A stretch of DNA of 64,000 nt. Source: Lachnospiraceae bacterium. Lineage in GTDB: Bacteria; Bacillota; Clostridia; Lachnospirales; Lachnospiraceae. Position 1 is the first letter of the stretch. Each line of letters begins with the position of its first letter. This document shows positions 43,113 to 52,638 of this stretch, one piece after another. The stretch covers positions 1 through 64,000 of the forward strand of contig JAFQOW010000029.1 in assembly GCA_017412055.1 (NCBI GenBank). The letters run 5' to 3'. The notes under the pieces were generated by a model. The model had not been told where the DNA came from. It searched no databases and saw only the letters and a list, made by a program, of their open reading frames with translations. The position numbers were made by a program, and so were the translations under genes.

Positions 43113-46100
43113 ATGGTAAAGGATAATTATTTGGGATTGGATATGGGTACAAGTTCAGTTGGGTGGGCGGTTACAGATGAAAATTATAATCTTTTAAGGG
43201 CTAAGGGGAAGGATTTGTGGGGAATTAGAGAATTTGATGAGGCAAGTACTGCTGCAGAGAGAAGAATGCATAGAGTAAGTAGGAGAAGACATCAAAGGGA
43301 ACAGGTTAGAATTGGATTGCTGAAATCATATTTTGATGAAGCAATAACGCAGATAGATGCTCAATTTTTTCAGAGATTAGAAAATAGTAAGTATCATTTG
43401 GAAGATAAAGATGAAGCGGTGAGAGATATTAATGGAATTTTTAACGACGATGGATACACAGATAAGGAATATTTTAAGGAGTATCCAACAATATTTCATT
43501 TGAGAAAAGAACTTTTATTATGTGAAAAATCCAAAGAACACGATGTTAGACTTGTTTATTTGGCGTTATTAAATATGTTTAAGCATAGAGGACATTTTCT
43601 TAATGCATCTTTAGATGAAAGCGGAAGTGAGAGGAGTATGGAAGAGGTATATCAGGAGTTTGTATTATCGTTATCTGATATTTCTAATATAACATTTTCT
43701 AAGGATATAGATGTTAAGGATATAGAAAAAATATTGTCCTCAAGGGATTATAATAGAACTAGAAAGTGTGAAGAATGTGCAAATTTATTGGGAATAAATT
43801 TAAAGGATAAAATTCGAGTGACATATTTAAAAGCTATATGTGGATTAAAAGTTAATGTACAATTATTATTTGAGGATATTATACTTGATAATGATAAAAA
43901 ACTGGAATTTTGTTTTTCTGATATAGGATTTGAAGATATAAAGATTGAATTAGAAGAAATATTAGGAGAAGAGCGTTATAGAATAATTGAACTTATGAAA
44001 GAGATATATGATATAGGGTCGTTAGCTGGTATTATGAAGGGCTATACATATCTTTCGGAGGCAAGAGTGGCTGAATATGAAAAGCATAAGAAAGATTTAT
44101 CATGTCTTAAAAAAGTTATTAGGACTTTTAAGTCTAAGGAAGACTATGATTTTTTATTTAGAGAAGATAAAGATGGAACATATTCTGCTTATGTAGGTTC
44201 AGTTAATTCTAGTAAGAAGTCACGTAGAAATGTAAAGGGACGTAAGAGTGAAGATTTATACAAGACCATTAAGAAATTACTGAAGGATGTTCCTAAAAAT
44301 AAAGAAGTAATTTATATAGAAAACGAAATAGATAAAGAGACATTCTTGCCGAAACAACTTACTTCTTCTAATGGTGTTATTCCTAATCAGGTACATAGAC
44401 GAGAAATGAAGAAAATATTGGATAATGCTAAGAAACATCTTTCGTTTCTAGAAGAAATTGATGAATCAGGATTATCAGTTGCTGATAGAATATATAAATT
44501 GTTTACATTTCAGATTCCATATTACATAGGACCTACATCAACAAACAGTAAGACGGGGTGGGTTGTAAGAAAAGAAGAAGGTCAAGTATTGCCTTGGAAT
44601 ATAAATGAAAAAATTGATGTTAATAAAACTTCAGAAGAGTTTATTCGTAGGTTGGTTCGCAGATGTACCTATATAGATGGTTATGAGGTTTTGCCAAAGT
44701 CATCATTAGAATATGAGAGCTTTTGTGTATTAAATGAAATCAATAACATCAAGCTAGATGGTGAAAGAATGTCTGTTGAGTTAAAACAGGCTGTGTTTAA
44801 TGAGCTCTTTAAATCTGGAAAAAGAATATCAAAAAAGAAGCTTGTAGATTATTTTATAGGTAAAGGAATTATAGAGGATGAATCTCAGGTTTCAGGAATG
44901 GATATAAATATTAATAGCTCATTATCGTCTTACGGTAAATTTAAAGCTATATTTGGAGATAAGATAGAAGAAGATACGATTAAGCATATGATAGAGGAAA
45001 TTATAAGATGGTGCACCATATATGGAGATTCGAAATCATTGCTTTTAGAGAGGTTAGAGCAGTATAGGGATATATTATCGCCAGAGCAGATAAAAAGAAT
45101 ATCTGGCTATAAATTTAGAGATTGGGGTAATTTATCAAAGGAATTTCTTGAATTACAAGGATGTGATAAGTCTGATGGTGAAGTGAAGTCATTAATTAGA
45201 ATGATGTGGGATACAAATTATAATATGATGGAATTAATCAATGATAGTAGGTATACATATAAAGAAGAATTGTTAAATAGGCAGGCTAAGTCAATGAAGG
45301 CTTTGATAGATATACAACCAGAGGATTTAGAGGATTATTATTTTTCGGCGCCGGTTAAACGAATGATATGGCAGACAATACTTATCATTAGGGAATTGAC
45401 AGAGGTGTTAGGTGCACCACCGAAGCGATTATTTGTAGAGATGACGAGAAAGCCAGATGAAAAGAAACAGAGAACTATATCTAGAAAACAAAAGTTTCTT
45501 GATTTATACAAGAGCGTAAAAAAGGAAGAACAGGATTGGAGGTCTGTAATAGAAAATGCGGATAATGATGGGACGTTACGAAGTAAAAAGATGTATTTAT
45601 ATCTTACTCAAAAGGGAAGATGCATGTATACAGGTAAGGTTATTGAGTTGAAAGATTTATTTAATGATAATATATATGATATTGATCATATTTATCCTAG
45701 ACATTATGTGAAAGATGATAATATTGATAATAATCTAGTGCTTGTATATAAGCCTGAGAATGCAAGAAAAAGCGATGATTATCCGTTGGATGCAAACATA
45801 TACAATAGTCAAAGAAATATGTGGAGAGAACTTCGTGCAGCAAATTTTATTAATGAAGAAAAATATAATAGATTAATTAGTAGAAATTCGTTTACAGATG
45901 AGCAAAAAGCTGGATTTATCGCTAGACAGTTAGTTGAGACAAGCCAAGGAGTTAAAGGTGTAACAGAGATATTAAAACAGATTCTTCCAGAAACTATGAC
46001 AAAGATAGTATATTCAAAGGCATCAAATGTGTCAGAATTCAGACAGAGTCGTAAACTACCAAAAAGTCGACTTGTTAATGAATTTCACCATGCACAGGAT

Positions 46101-47168
46101 GCATATTTGAATATTGTAGTTGGAAATGTATATTTTGTAAAATTCACTCAAAATCCTTATAATTTTATTATGAAGGAATACAATGCAAATAGAGAAAAAC
46201 ATAAATATCACTTAAGTAAGATGTTTGATTGGGATGTTGCAAGAGATAAAGAAGTGGCGTGGGTTGCCAGTCGTAAAGATGGAGAGCCAGGAACTGTCGC
46301 TACTGTTAGAAAGGTGATGAGCAAAAATACACCATTGATGACAAGATATAATTATGAGGGGCATGGAGGCTTGGCTGATGAGACTTTGTTTGGTGCAAAA
46401 AAAGCAAGTAAGGAAAGCTATATTCCGCTTAAGGCCAATGATATAAAAATGCAGGATGTAACCAGATATGGTGGATTTTCAAGCGTTTCTACAGCATATT
46501 TCTTTTTGGTAGAGCATGAGGTTAAAGGAAAGCGAGTTAGAACGATAGAATTTGTACCTATATATTTGAAGGCAAAGGTGGAGAAGTCATCAGAGGAAAT
46601 TATTAGGTATTGTATAGAACATTTACAATTAGTTAATCCAAGAATATGTGTGAAGAAGATAAAGATGCAATCACTGTTAATGTTAAATGGATATTTTGCA
46701 TACATATCAGGAAGAACGGGAAATCGAATTATATTGAGAAATGCAACAAATATGTGTTTGTCCACTGAGTGGTTACATTATATTAAGAAATTAGAAAAAT
46801 ACGGCAATTCAGCGATATTAGATGATGCAATCTGTGAATCTATAAATATAAAATTGTACAAAGAATTAGAGCAAAAGTTTTTATGCGGCATCTACAAGAA
46901 TAGACCAAATCCTGTAGGAGAGAAATTGGTAAATGGATTTGAGAGATTTATATCATTGGATATAAATGAACAGTGTAAAGTTCTATTATCGATGTTATCA
47001 TTGTCTATGGTAGGAGGAAATGGTGCGGATTTATCATTGATAGGTGAAGGTTCAGCTACAGGAAAAACACGTATTAGTAAAAATATATCTTCTGTAAATG
47101 AAATATTATTAATTAATCAATCAGTTACAGGTCTGTTTGAAAATAAAATCGACCTGTTGACAGTATGA
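43113..47168 (+). CDS. cas9: CRISPR-associated endonuclease Cas9 (type II-A)
   Basis: This 1351-residue RNA-guided nuclease has all the main Cas9 elements. RuvC-I is GLDMGTSSVGWAV (Asp near residue 9), and the arginine-rich bridge helix has RRMHRVSRRRHQREQ. RuvC-II is in LFVEMTRKP, HNH in DIDHIYPRHYVKDD with NLVLV, and RuvC-III in HHAQDAYLN. A C-terminal PAM-interacting region follows. Length and the cas9-cas1-cas2-csn2 order are those of subtype II-A. AGGAGG precedes ATG 43113. The stop overlaps the cas1 start by 4 bp. No truncation or missing catalytic residue is seen. The PAM cannot be read from sequence. Confidence 0.97.
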   Translation: MVKDNYLGLDMGTSSVGWAVTDENYNLLRAKGKDLWGIREFDEASTAAERRMHRVSRRRHQREQVRIGLLKSYFDEAITQIDAQFFQRLENSKYHLEDKDEAVRDINGIFNDDGYTDKEYFKEYPTIFHLRKELLLCEKSKEHDVRLVYLALLNMFKHRGHFLNASLDESGSERSMEEVYQEFVLSLSDISNITFSKDIDVKDIEKILSSRDYNRTRKCEECANLLGINLKDKIRVTYLKAICGLKVNVQLLFEDIILDNDKKLEFCFSDIGFEDIKIELEEILGEERYRIIELMKEIYDIGSLAGIMKGYTYLSEARVAEYEKHKKDLSCLKKVIRTFKSKEDYDFLFREDKDGTYSAYVGSVNSSKKSRRNVKGRKSEDLYKTIKKLLKDVPKNKEVIYIENEIDKETFLPKQLTSSNGVIPNQVHRREMKKILDNAKKHLSFLEEIDESGLSVADRIYKLFTFQIPYYIGPTSTNSKTGWVVRKEEGQVLPWNINEKIDVNKTSEEFIRRLVRRCTYIDGYEVLPKSSLEYESFCVLNEINNIKLDGERMSVELKQAVFNELFKSGKRISKKKLVDYFIGKGIIEDESQVSGMDININSSLSSYGKFKAIFGDKIEEDTIKHMIEEIIRWCTIYGDSKSLLLERLEQYRDILSPEQIKRISGYKFRDWGNLSKEFLELQGCDKSDGEVKSLIRMMWDTNYNMMELINDSRYTYKEELLNRQAKSMKALIDIQPEDLEDYYFSAPVKRMIWQTILIIRELTEVLGAPPKRLFVEMTRKPDEKKQRTISRKQKFLDLYKSVKKEEQDWRSVIENADNDGTLRSKKMYLYLTQKGRCMYTGKVIELKDLFNDNIYDIDHIYPRHYVKDDNIDNNLVLVYKPENARKSDDYPLDANIYNSQRNMWRELRAANFINEEKYNRLISRNSFTDEQKAGFIARQLVETSQGVKGVTEILKQILPETMTKIVYSKASNVSEFRQSRKLPKSRLVNEFHHAQDAYLNIVVGNVYFVKFTQNPYNFIMKEYNANREKHKYHLSKMFDWDVARDKEVAWVASRKDGEPGTVATVRKVMSKNTPLMTRYNYEGHGGLADETLFGAKKASKESYIPLKANDIKMQDVTRYGGFSSVSTAYFFLVEHEVKGKRVRTIEFVPIYLKAKVEKSSEEIIRYCIEHLQLVNPRICVKKIKMQSLLMLNGYFAYISGRTGNRIILRNATNMCLSTEWLHYIKKLEKYGNSAILDDAICESINIKLYKELEQKFLCGIYKNRPNPVGEKLVNGFERFISLDINEQCKVLLSMLSLSMVGGNGADLSLIGEGSATGKTRISKNISSVNEILLINQSVTGLFENKIDLLTV

Positions 47169-48037
47169 GTTGGCGAACGGTTGTCATCTCAAGTAGTGCT
47201 AAGCTAGACTATCAATTAGGGTTTATGGTCATAAGGAAATCGGATGTTGTCAAGATACATATAAGTGAAATTTCGATACTTATAATCGAGACAACAGCCG
47301 TGTCCTTAACAGCAGCATTGCTTAGTGAGTTGACAAAGAAAAAGGTTAAAGTTATTTTTTGTGATGAAAAAAGGAATCCATCATCTGAGCTAATTTCATA
47401 TTATGGTAGTCATGACACTAGCATGAAAATAAGAAATCAGATTCAATGGGATGATGAATTAAAGGCGGCGATATGGACTGAAATAGTATCTGATAAGATA
47501 AGAAAACAGGCTGAAGTACTAGAAAGTAAAGACTTAAAGGAATCAGAAATGTTGTATGAGTATATAAACGAGATTGAGTTTGGTGATGTTACCAATAGAG
47601 AAGGACATGCTGCAAAGGTGTATTTTAACGCATTATTTGGTATGGATTTTACTCGGACAGCAGAGAATAGCATTAATGCAGCATTGAATTATGGTTATAG
47701 TATTATTTTATCTGCATTCAATAGAGAGATTGTTGCAAATGGATACATAACTCAATTAGGTTTATTTCACAATAATATGTTTAATCAGTTTAATTTAGGA
47801 TCTGATATAATGGAGCCGTTTCGTCCTTTGGTAGATCGGAAAGTTCGATATATGATGCCTCAGAAATTTGAGCATGAGGAAAAGATGGAAATGTTACAGA
47901 TTATACAGCAAGAAGTGATTATTGCAGGAAGGAATGAATATGTCAGCAATGCTATAAAAATATATTGTAAAAGCATATTTGACGCATTGAATGATAGAGA
48001 TATTTCATTAATAAAATTTTATAAAAATGAGTTATAG
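47165..48037 (+). CDS. cas1: CRISPR integrase Cas1 (type II)
   Basis: This 290-residue protein is the type II Cas1 integrase, which inserts new spacers with Cas2. It has an N-terminal beta domain and a helical C-terminal domain with [30 protein letters not shown] and the [21 protein letters not shown] region expected for the metal-binding site. It overlaps cas9 by 4 bp and cas2 by 11 bp, so the set is translationally coupled. Confidence 0.95.
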   Translation: MSWRTVVISSSAKLDYQLGFMVIRKSDVVKIHISEISILIIETTAVSLTAALLSELTKKKVKVIFCDEKRNPSSELISYYGSHDTSMKIRNQIQWDDELKAAIWTEIVSDKIRKQAEVLESKDLKESEMLYEYINEIEFGDVTNREGHAAKVYFNALFGMDFTRTAENSINAALNYGYSIILSAFNREIVANGYITQLGLFHNNMFNQFNLGSDIMEPFRPLVDRKVRYMMPQKFEHEEKMEMLQIIQQEVIIAGRNEYVSNAIKIYCKSIFDALNDRDISLIKFYKNEL

Positions 48038-48347
48038 ATATATGAGAGTTATGGTATTTTTTGATTTACCTGTATTGACAGAAAAAAATAGAAAGGATTA
48101 CAGAGCTTTTAGGAAATTTTTGATTAAATCAGGTTTTTTGATGCTACAGGAATCTGTATATTGTAAACTAGCACAAAATGCAACTGTAGCAGATACTATT
48201 TTAGAAAATGTGAGAAAAAATAAGCCTGATGCAGGATTGGTTCAGGTGCTACGAGTGACAGAAAAACAATATGCAAAAATGGAGTTAGTAGTGGGAGAAA
48301 ATAATTCGAAAGTAATAGATACAGATGAAAGGTTGGTAATAATATGA
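48027..48347 (+). CDS. cas2: CRISPR-associated protein Cas2
   Basis: This 106-residue ferredoxin-fold protein begins [17 protein letters not shown] with the conserved Asp after the first strand. It is the structural partner of Cas1 in spacer acquisition. It overlaps both neighbours (11 and 4 bp). Confidence 0.95.
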   Translation: MSYRYMRVMVFFDLPVLTEKNRKDYRAFRKFLIKSGFLMLQESVYCKLAQNATVADTILENVRKNKPDAGLVQVLRVTEKQYAKMELVVGENNSKVIDTDERLVII

Positions 48348-49015
48348 AATTAGTAAATAAATTCTATAATCTAGAAATAGAATTTATAGAGAATCAAGTA
48401 ACTGTTATTACTGTTGAAAATCCAGAGGCGTATTCGAAAATTGTGGGAGCTATATGGAATCAGGTAAATGGTAATGAAGGCGACTTTGTTTTGTCAGAAC
48501 GTGAAAAGATAAAGAATATTTCTAAAGAGGTGGATTGTATAATTAATCCATTCTCTTTAGACTGTAATAACAAAAAAATTGTTACACACTTATATCAAGA
48601 ATTAAAAATACAAGCAGATAATACAATGCAAGAAGAGTTAAGTTTACTGAATGTTAATATAATGAAATTCTTGGATAAATTATTGCTTAGTGTACCATAT
48701 CAAACAACATACGAATTTAATATAGAGATGATAAATCTTTTAAAGGCATATAATGTTGGTATAGAAATGTACGCAGATAAACTAATAGATATTATAGTTG
48801 AGTATTTAAAAGTGATGTCACAGTTGTGTAATATAAATGTATTCGTGTTTATTGACTTAAAGCATTATTTATCGGAAGAGCATTTGGAACAATTATATCA
48901 AGAGATATTTTATTTAAAGATATATTTAGTAATAATTGAACCGGCACAAACGGTTAGGTTGGAAAATGAAAAGTGCTGGATTATAGATAATGATTTATGT
49001 ATAATAGATTTATAA
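48344..49015 (+). CDS. csn2: CRISPR-associated protein Csn2 (type II-A)
   Basis: This 223-residue protein occupies the csn2 position directly before the array and has the Csn2 pattern of an alpha/beta core with a helical extension ([29 protein letters not shown]). Csn2 forms a DNA-end-binding ring needed for spacer acquisition in II-A systems, and its presence sets the subtype. It overlaps cas2 by 4 bp. Confidence 0.9.
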   Translation: MKLVNKFYNLEIEFIENQVTVITVENPEAYSKIVGAIWNQVNGNEGDFVLSEREKIKNISKEVDCIINPFSLDCNNKKIVTHLYQELKIQADNTMQEELSLLNVNIMKFLDKLLLSVPYQTTYEFNIEMINLLKAYNVGIEMYADKLIDIIVEYLKVMSQLCNINVFVFIDLKHYLSEEHLEQLYQEIFYLKIYLVIIEPAQTVRLENEKCWIIDNDLCIIDL

Positions 49016-49074
49016 GAATTAACGACATGTTGCAGCGTGGTAGGCTCGGTGAGAATCTTGAAATCTGATTTGAG
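49016..49074 (+). promoter_or_regulatory. CRISPR leader with II-A anchoring motif
   Basis: This 59-bp leader between csn2 and the first repeat ends in ATTTGAG, the leader-anchoring sequence known from II-A systems to fix the spacer insertion point. It marks the left repeat as the acquisition end and sets the array transcription direction as plus. Confidence 0.8.
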
Positions 49075-50230
49075 GTTTGAGAGTATTGTTAATTCATATA
49101 GGTGTCAAACTTTAGACTTAGCACCATAGATAGTAGCTTTGTTTGAGAGTATTGTTAATTCATATAGGTGTCAAACTATCTTCTCCGACGATACCCCCAG
49201 TACTAAGTTTGAGAGTATTGTTAATTCATATAGGTGTCAAACATAACTGTAAAGTCTATCGGTATGCCGACAGTTTGAGAGTATTGTTAATTCATATAGG
49301 TGTCAAACAAACGCAGCGTTTTACAAACTGCTAGCACGGTTTGAGAGTATTGTTAATTCATATAGGTGTCAAACTATAACCTCCCTGCTTTAAAAAAGCA
49401 ACTTCGTTTGAGAGTATTGTTAATTCATATAGGTGTCAAACATTATCCCCTAAATTCAAAAACGTACTAACGTTTGAGAGTATTGTTAATTCATATAGGT
49501 GTCAAACATGTTCCATTTTCCCAAGGTGGTGCATCTGGTTTGAGAGTATTGTTAATTCATATAGGTGTCAAACTAGTGCAAATAAGAACAAGTACAGCAT
49601 TATGTTTGAGAGTATTGTTAATTCATATAGGTGTCAAACGAGAGGCTTTTTTATATGGTCCAAGCATTTGTTTGAGAGTATTGTTAATTCATATAGGTGT
49701 CAAACCAAAGCTGCAGGTGCCAAGCACTGGCTTAGGTTTGAGAGTATTGTTAATTCATATAGGTGTCAAACCCAACACCACAATAATACACCGAACAGTC
49801 GTTTGAGAGTATTGTTAATTCATATAGGTGTCAAACAAACGCAGCGTTTTACAAACTGCTAGCACGGTTTGAGAGTATTGTTAATTCATATAGGTGTCAA
49901 ACTGGTCATTGGTCAAAAAAACAAATTTATGGTTTGAGAGTATTGTTAATTCATATAGGTGTCAAACCCTTTCTAGTCTATCATCATCAGGACAATGGTT
50001 TGAGAGTATTGTTAATTCATATAGGTGTCAAACATATCTGGATTGATCCACGCATCTTCTTCGTTTGAGAGTATTGTTAATTCATATAGGTGTCAAACTA
50101 CCCGATAAAGTAGGCAAACATTGCTTTTGTTTGAGAGTATTGTTAATTCATATAGGTGTCAAACATGTTCGATAAATTATGTCGATTAGTTATCGTTTGA
50201 GAGTATTGTTAATTCATATAGGTGTCAAAC
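49075..50230 (+). CRISPR. type II-A CRISPR array, 18 repeats and 17 spacers
   Basis: There are eighteen 36-bp repeats beginning GTTTGAGAGTATTG and ending AGGTGTCAAAC. They start at 49075, 49141, 49207, 49273, 49339, 49406, 49472, 49538, 49604, 49670, 49736, 49801, 49867, 49932, 49998, 50063, 50129 and 50195. Spacers are 29-31 bp. All repeats look identical, including the last, so there is no decayed trailer end. The spacer at 49309-49338 is identical to the one at 49837-49866. Repeat ends GTTTG/CAAAC are complementary. The transcript is plus strand, matching the tracrRNA anti-repeat. Confidence 0.99.
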
Positions 50231-50538
50231 GAGGGATTTTATATTGTCTAAATTGATGTCAGTCGAGATTGATATTTCAGGTCTTGACGTTTAGGCAGCT
50301 AAATTATCGTTTAACTAAAATTTATAGAAAGAAAAATTATACGCCAAAAAAGAAGAGGTAGCGATTCGTTCTAGCGTTGCAGAATATCTTAACTACATAG
50401 CATCAGTAGGATGAGATGAAGTAAGTATGGAAATTCGTTATGAATATGAAAATATATGGTTGACTTGAAAAATGGTGGCGACATTATATGATGTGTCCAC
50501 ATCTACAATCAATGAGCATATAATGCTACAGTGTATCA
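50231..50538. other. intergenic region after CRISPR array with gene relic
   Basis: AT-rich sequence between the last repeat and the convergent DUF3737 gene. Apart from the RhuM-like relic listed separately, no gene or terminator is clear. Confidence 0.6.
50328..50529 (+). pseudogene. RhuM-family relic
   Basis: The frame reads KEEVAIRSSVAEYLNYI, then a TGA, then VSMEIRYEYENIWLT, another TGA, then KMVATLYDVSTSTINEHI. This matches the N-terminal DNA-binding region of RhuM/virulence-type proteins (usual form WLTQK-x-MA-x-LY...TINEHI), with stops in place of coding residues. There is no start codon and the rest of the gene is missing. It is a decayed remnant beside the array, perhaps part of a lost defence or mobile island. 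Confidence 0.75.
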
Positions 50539-51381
50539 TTATCCTCTAACGATTACCTGTCCTTCCACTGGCATTACGGCGTCTTCGAATATTACCTCTC
50601 CCACAGAGTCAGCAACTATCTTTCCTGCTTTTGGATTTTTAACAGACAAAATGTTTCCAACTATATCTGCATCGACTTCTGAATATTCAAATGCCAAATC
50701 GGTTCCTTCCATTGTGCAGTTTATTAGCTTTAAATTTTTACAATAGCATAATGGCTGAGTGCCAATTATTTTACAATCGATAAAAGTAACATTTTCTGAA
50801 AACCATGCTAAATATTCACCTTTGACAACTGAATTTTTGACGGTTACATTTTTGCTGTGCCAGAAGGCGTCTTTAGTATCTAGATATGAGTCTTCTATAA
50901 CCACATTATCCATATATTGAAATGAGTATTTCCCCTGCATTTTAAGCTTCTTAATCTGCACATTTTTAGACTCAAAAAGAAAATAAACGGAGTCGATTTG
51001 AGAATCGCATATGCTTATATTGCCACATTTCCAACCAAATTCTTCTGAGGAAATATTACAATTACAGATGCTTATATTGTCACATTCGCGAATGGATTTG
51101 ATACCATTTAGAGAAGAATTCTCTATTAAGCCATTAATAGAATACCAGATAGGTGCTCTGGAGGTGTCATTTATAGTAGAATTTTTTATTTTAAAATCTA
51201 TGACATGCCATAGAGGATATCTAAGGGAGAAATCACAATGAGATATTACTATGTTTCTAGCTTCCTTTAGGGCTGATTCTCCATCTGTAGGACCAGCAAA
51301 TGTGCAATTTATCACTTCAGTATCTTTTAAATTATATAAGGCTCTTTCTTCATCGAAAGTTTTAGCTTGTATAGTATTCAT
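50539..51381 (-). CDS. DUF3737 family beta-helix-like protein
   Basis: This 280-residue protein is built of short repeats with Ile/Asn/Cys ladders (for example NISICNCNIS and NVTVKNSVVK), the look of a right-handed beta helix. Its start, IQAKTFDEERALYN, and content fit the DUF3737 family. There is no signal peptide. The function is unknown; the family is common in gut Firmicutes. ATG 51381 follows an AGGAG-like site. Confidence 0.85.
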   Translation of the reverse strand: MNTIQAKTFDEERALYNLKDTEVINCTFAGPTDGESALKEARNIVISHCDFSLRYPLWHVIDFKIKNSTINDTSRAPIWYSINGLIENSSLNGIKSIRECDNISICNCNISSEEFGWKCGNISICDSQIDSVYFLFESKNVQIKKLKMQGKYSFQYMDNVVIEDSYLDTKDAFWHSKNVTVKNSVVKGEYLAWFSENVTFIDCKIIGTQPLCYCKNLKLINCTMEGTDLAFEYSEVDADIVGNILSVKNPKAGKIVADSVGEVIFEDAVMPVEGQVIVRG

Positions 51382-51411
51382 CGTTTATCTCCTAGAAATT
51401 TGTATATGTAA

Positions 51412-51440
51412 CAAAAAAAGCACATTCCCCGTGCTCTTAC
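51412..51440 (-). terminator. terminator of tRNA-Lys transcript
   Basis: On the minus strand a GAGCACGGGGAATGTGC-like hairpin is followed by a run of seven T, starting about 25 nt after the tRNA 3' end. Confidence 0.75.
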
Positions 51441-51462
51441 GTCACAAAAAATGTACTTCCAA

Positions 51463-51535
51463 TGCGCGATCAGGGGCTCGAACCCTGGACACCCTGATTA
51501 AGAGTCAGGTGCTCTACCAACTGAGCTAATCGCGC
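51463..51535 (-). tRNA. tRNA-Lys(CTT)
   Basis: This 73-nt cloverleaf has a 7-bp acceptor stem GCGCGAT/ATCGCGC, D-arm with AGCTCAGTTGGTAGAGC, anticodon loop CTCTTAA (anticodon CTT) and T-arm with GGTTCGAGCCC. The discriminator base is A, and CCA is not encoded. It is single, with its own promoter and terminator. Confidence 0.95.
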
Positions 51536-51579
51536 TCTTATATTTGAAGCGTTTTGGTTATTTCCTCAACGCAAGGGAT

Positions 51580-51608
51580 ATTATATATTATAGTTTTGAA
51601 AAAAGCAA
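51580..51608 (-). promoter_or_regulatory. tRNA-Lys promoter
   Basis: On the minus strand TTGCTT (51603-51608) and TATAAT (51580-51585) are separated by 17 bp, about 45 nt before the mature tRNA 5' end. Confidence 0.65.
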
Positions 51609-51682
51609 GTCTTTTTTTAAAAAAAATTAAAAAAATTATAAAAAATTTTCAACATGTGGCGGAAGGCCTGTATTTATAAGGA

Positions 51683-51740
51683 AAATCGAGGCTGTGAAGA
51701 TTTGATATGTTATAAAAATTCTTCAAAAAAACCTCGATTT
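51683..51740. other. long stem-loop between tRNA-Lys and its inverted copy
   Basis: The outer arms AAATCGAGG/CCTCGATTT (51683-51691 with 51732-51740) and inner arms TGAAGA/TCTTCA (51695-51700 with 51720-51725) form a nested stem with an AT-rich loop. It may be a terminator-like or small-RNA structure; the role is unknown. Confidence 0.5.
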
Positions 51741-51759
51741 ATGTAATTTATTTGTAGTT

Positions 51760-51788
51760 TAGAGCACCTGACTCTTAATCAGGGTGTC
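51760..51788 (+). repeat. inverted 29-nt copy of tRNA-Lys anticodon region
   Basis: This plus-strand segment is identical over 29 nt to the tRNA-Lys region from the 3' D-stem through the anticodon arm to the variable loop (complement of 51488-51516). It includes the whole anticodon stem-loop with CTT. It is inverted relative to the tRNA gene, 225 bp beyond its 5' end. Confidence 0.9.
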
Positions 51789-51839
51789 TTATTTGTGTAA
51801 AATACCAAGTGTTTTCTAAGGTGGAAAAATTATTTTCTT

Positions 51840-52475
51840 TTATCGATTTGCTATTAGTTTATGTATTGGATTTCCCATAGAAGAAAATTTTTCTTCGTAT
51901 TCTGTCATGATATTGCCTTCGTTCATTGGCGAGTTATGTAAATCGAAGGTGTGTGCCACGATATTCCAGCCAGCTTCTGGGACCTGTTCTAATGAAAAGT
52001 CAAAAAGAGGTCGGTTATCTGTCTTGAATTCAACTACACCATCTGCCTTTAAGATGTTATTGTAGCGTGCAAAGAATTCCTTAGAAGTAAGTCGACGCTT
52101 AGCGTGGCGGTCCTTTGGCCATGGATCAGAGAAGTTTAGATATATTTTATCTACCTCATCTGGGGCGAATACGTCGCATATATCTTCTGCATCCATACGA
52201 ATAAAGAGAAGATTATCAAGCTCGATTTCCTGTCTTTTTTCTAAGGCACGGATAAGTACGCTTGAGTATTTTTCGATTCCTATATAGTTTATATGTGGAT
52301 TTGCTTTGGCTAAGTCAGTTATAAATCTTCCTTTTCCCATGCCTACTTCTATATGAATTGGTTTATTATTTCCAAATACTTTTCTCCAATTACCCTTTTG
52401 ATTTTCCGGGTCATTTATAGTGAATTCACTTGCTGCAATGGCTTCTCTAGAGCCTTTTACATTTCTTAATCTCAT
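51840..52475 (-). CDS. trmB: tRNA (guanine-N7-)-methyltransferase TrmB
   Basis: This 211-residue SAM-dependent enzyme methylates G46 of tRNA at N7. The SAM motif IEVGMGKGRFI, the signature YLNFSDPWPKDRHAKRRLT and the C-terminal T-x-Y-E-x-KF-like TEYEEKF are all present. It is transcribed toward the tRNA-Lys gene. The usual family length is matched. Confidence 0.95.
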   Translation of the reverse strand: MRLRNVKGSREAIAASEFTINDPENQKGNWRKVFGNNKPIHIEVGMGKGRFITDLAKANPHINYIGIEKYSSVLIRALEKRQEIELDNLLFIRMDAEDICDVFAPDEVDKIYLNFSDPWPKDRHAKRRLTSKEFFARYNNILKADGVVEFKTDNRPLFDFSLEQVPEAGWNIVAHTFDLHNSPMNEGNIMTEYEEKFSSMGNPIHKLIANR

Positions 52476-52638
52476 ATTTCGTGCTCCTTTTTGGATTTGT
52501 GAGTTTAAAATAACACATATTGTAAGATATTGTAAAGCAGATTTAACATTATTTAACTTTCATTTTAAAAAATTAGTAGTATAATAGTGATAGTGTTAAG
52601 ATTTGTAGTAAGTTAAGGTCAGAAAGGAGTGAAATAAC

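Larger units (their letters stand above)
51536..51839. other. intergenic region between tRNA-Lys and trmB
   Basis: Very AT-rich in its left half. It holds the tRNA promoter, a long hairpin (51683-51740) and the inverted copy of the tRNA-Lys middle (51760-51788). No gene is seen. Confidence 0.6.

Noticed and set aside
49143..49862. Plus-strand frames reading repeated LRVLLIHIGVK or FESIVNSYRC
   Set aside because: They are translations of the CRISPR repeats and spacers, not genes.
49075..50230. Spacer matching another part of this window (self-targeting)
   Set aside because: Reading spacers against the rest of the window by eye, I found no convincing match; a full genome search is still needed.
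50328..50529. TGA recoding or selenocysteine in the RhuM-like frame
   Set aside because: There is no start codon, no remaining C-terminus and no SECIS-like structure; decay is simpler.
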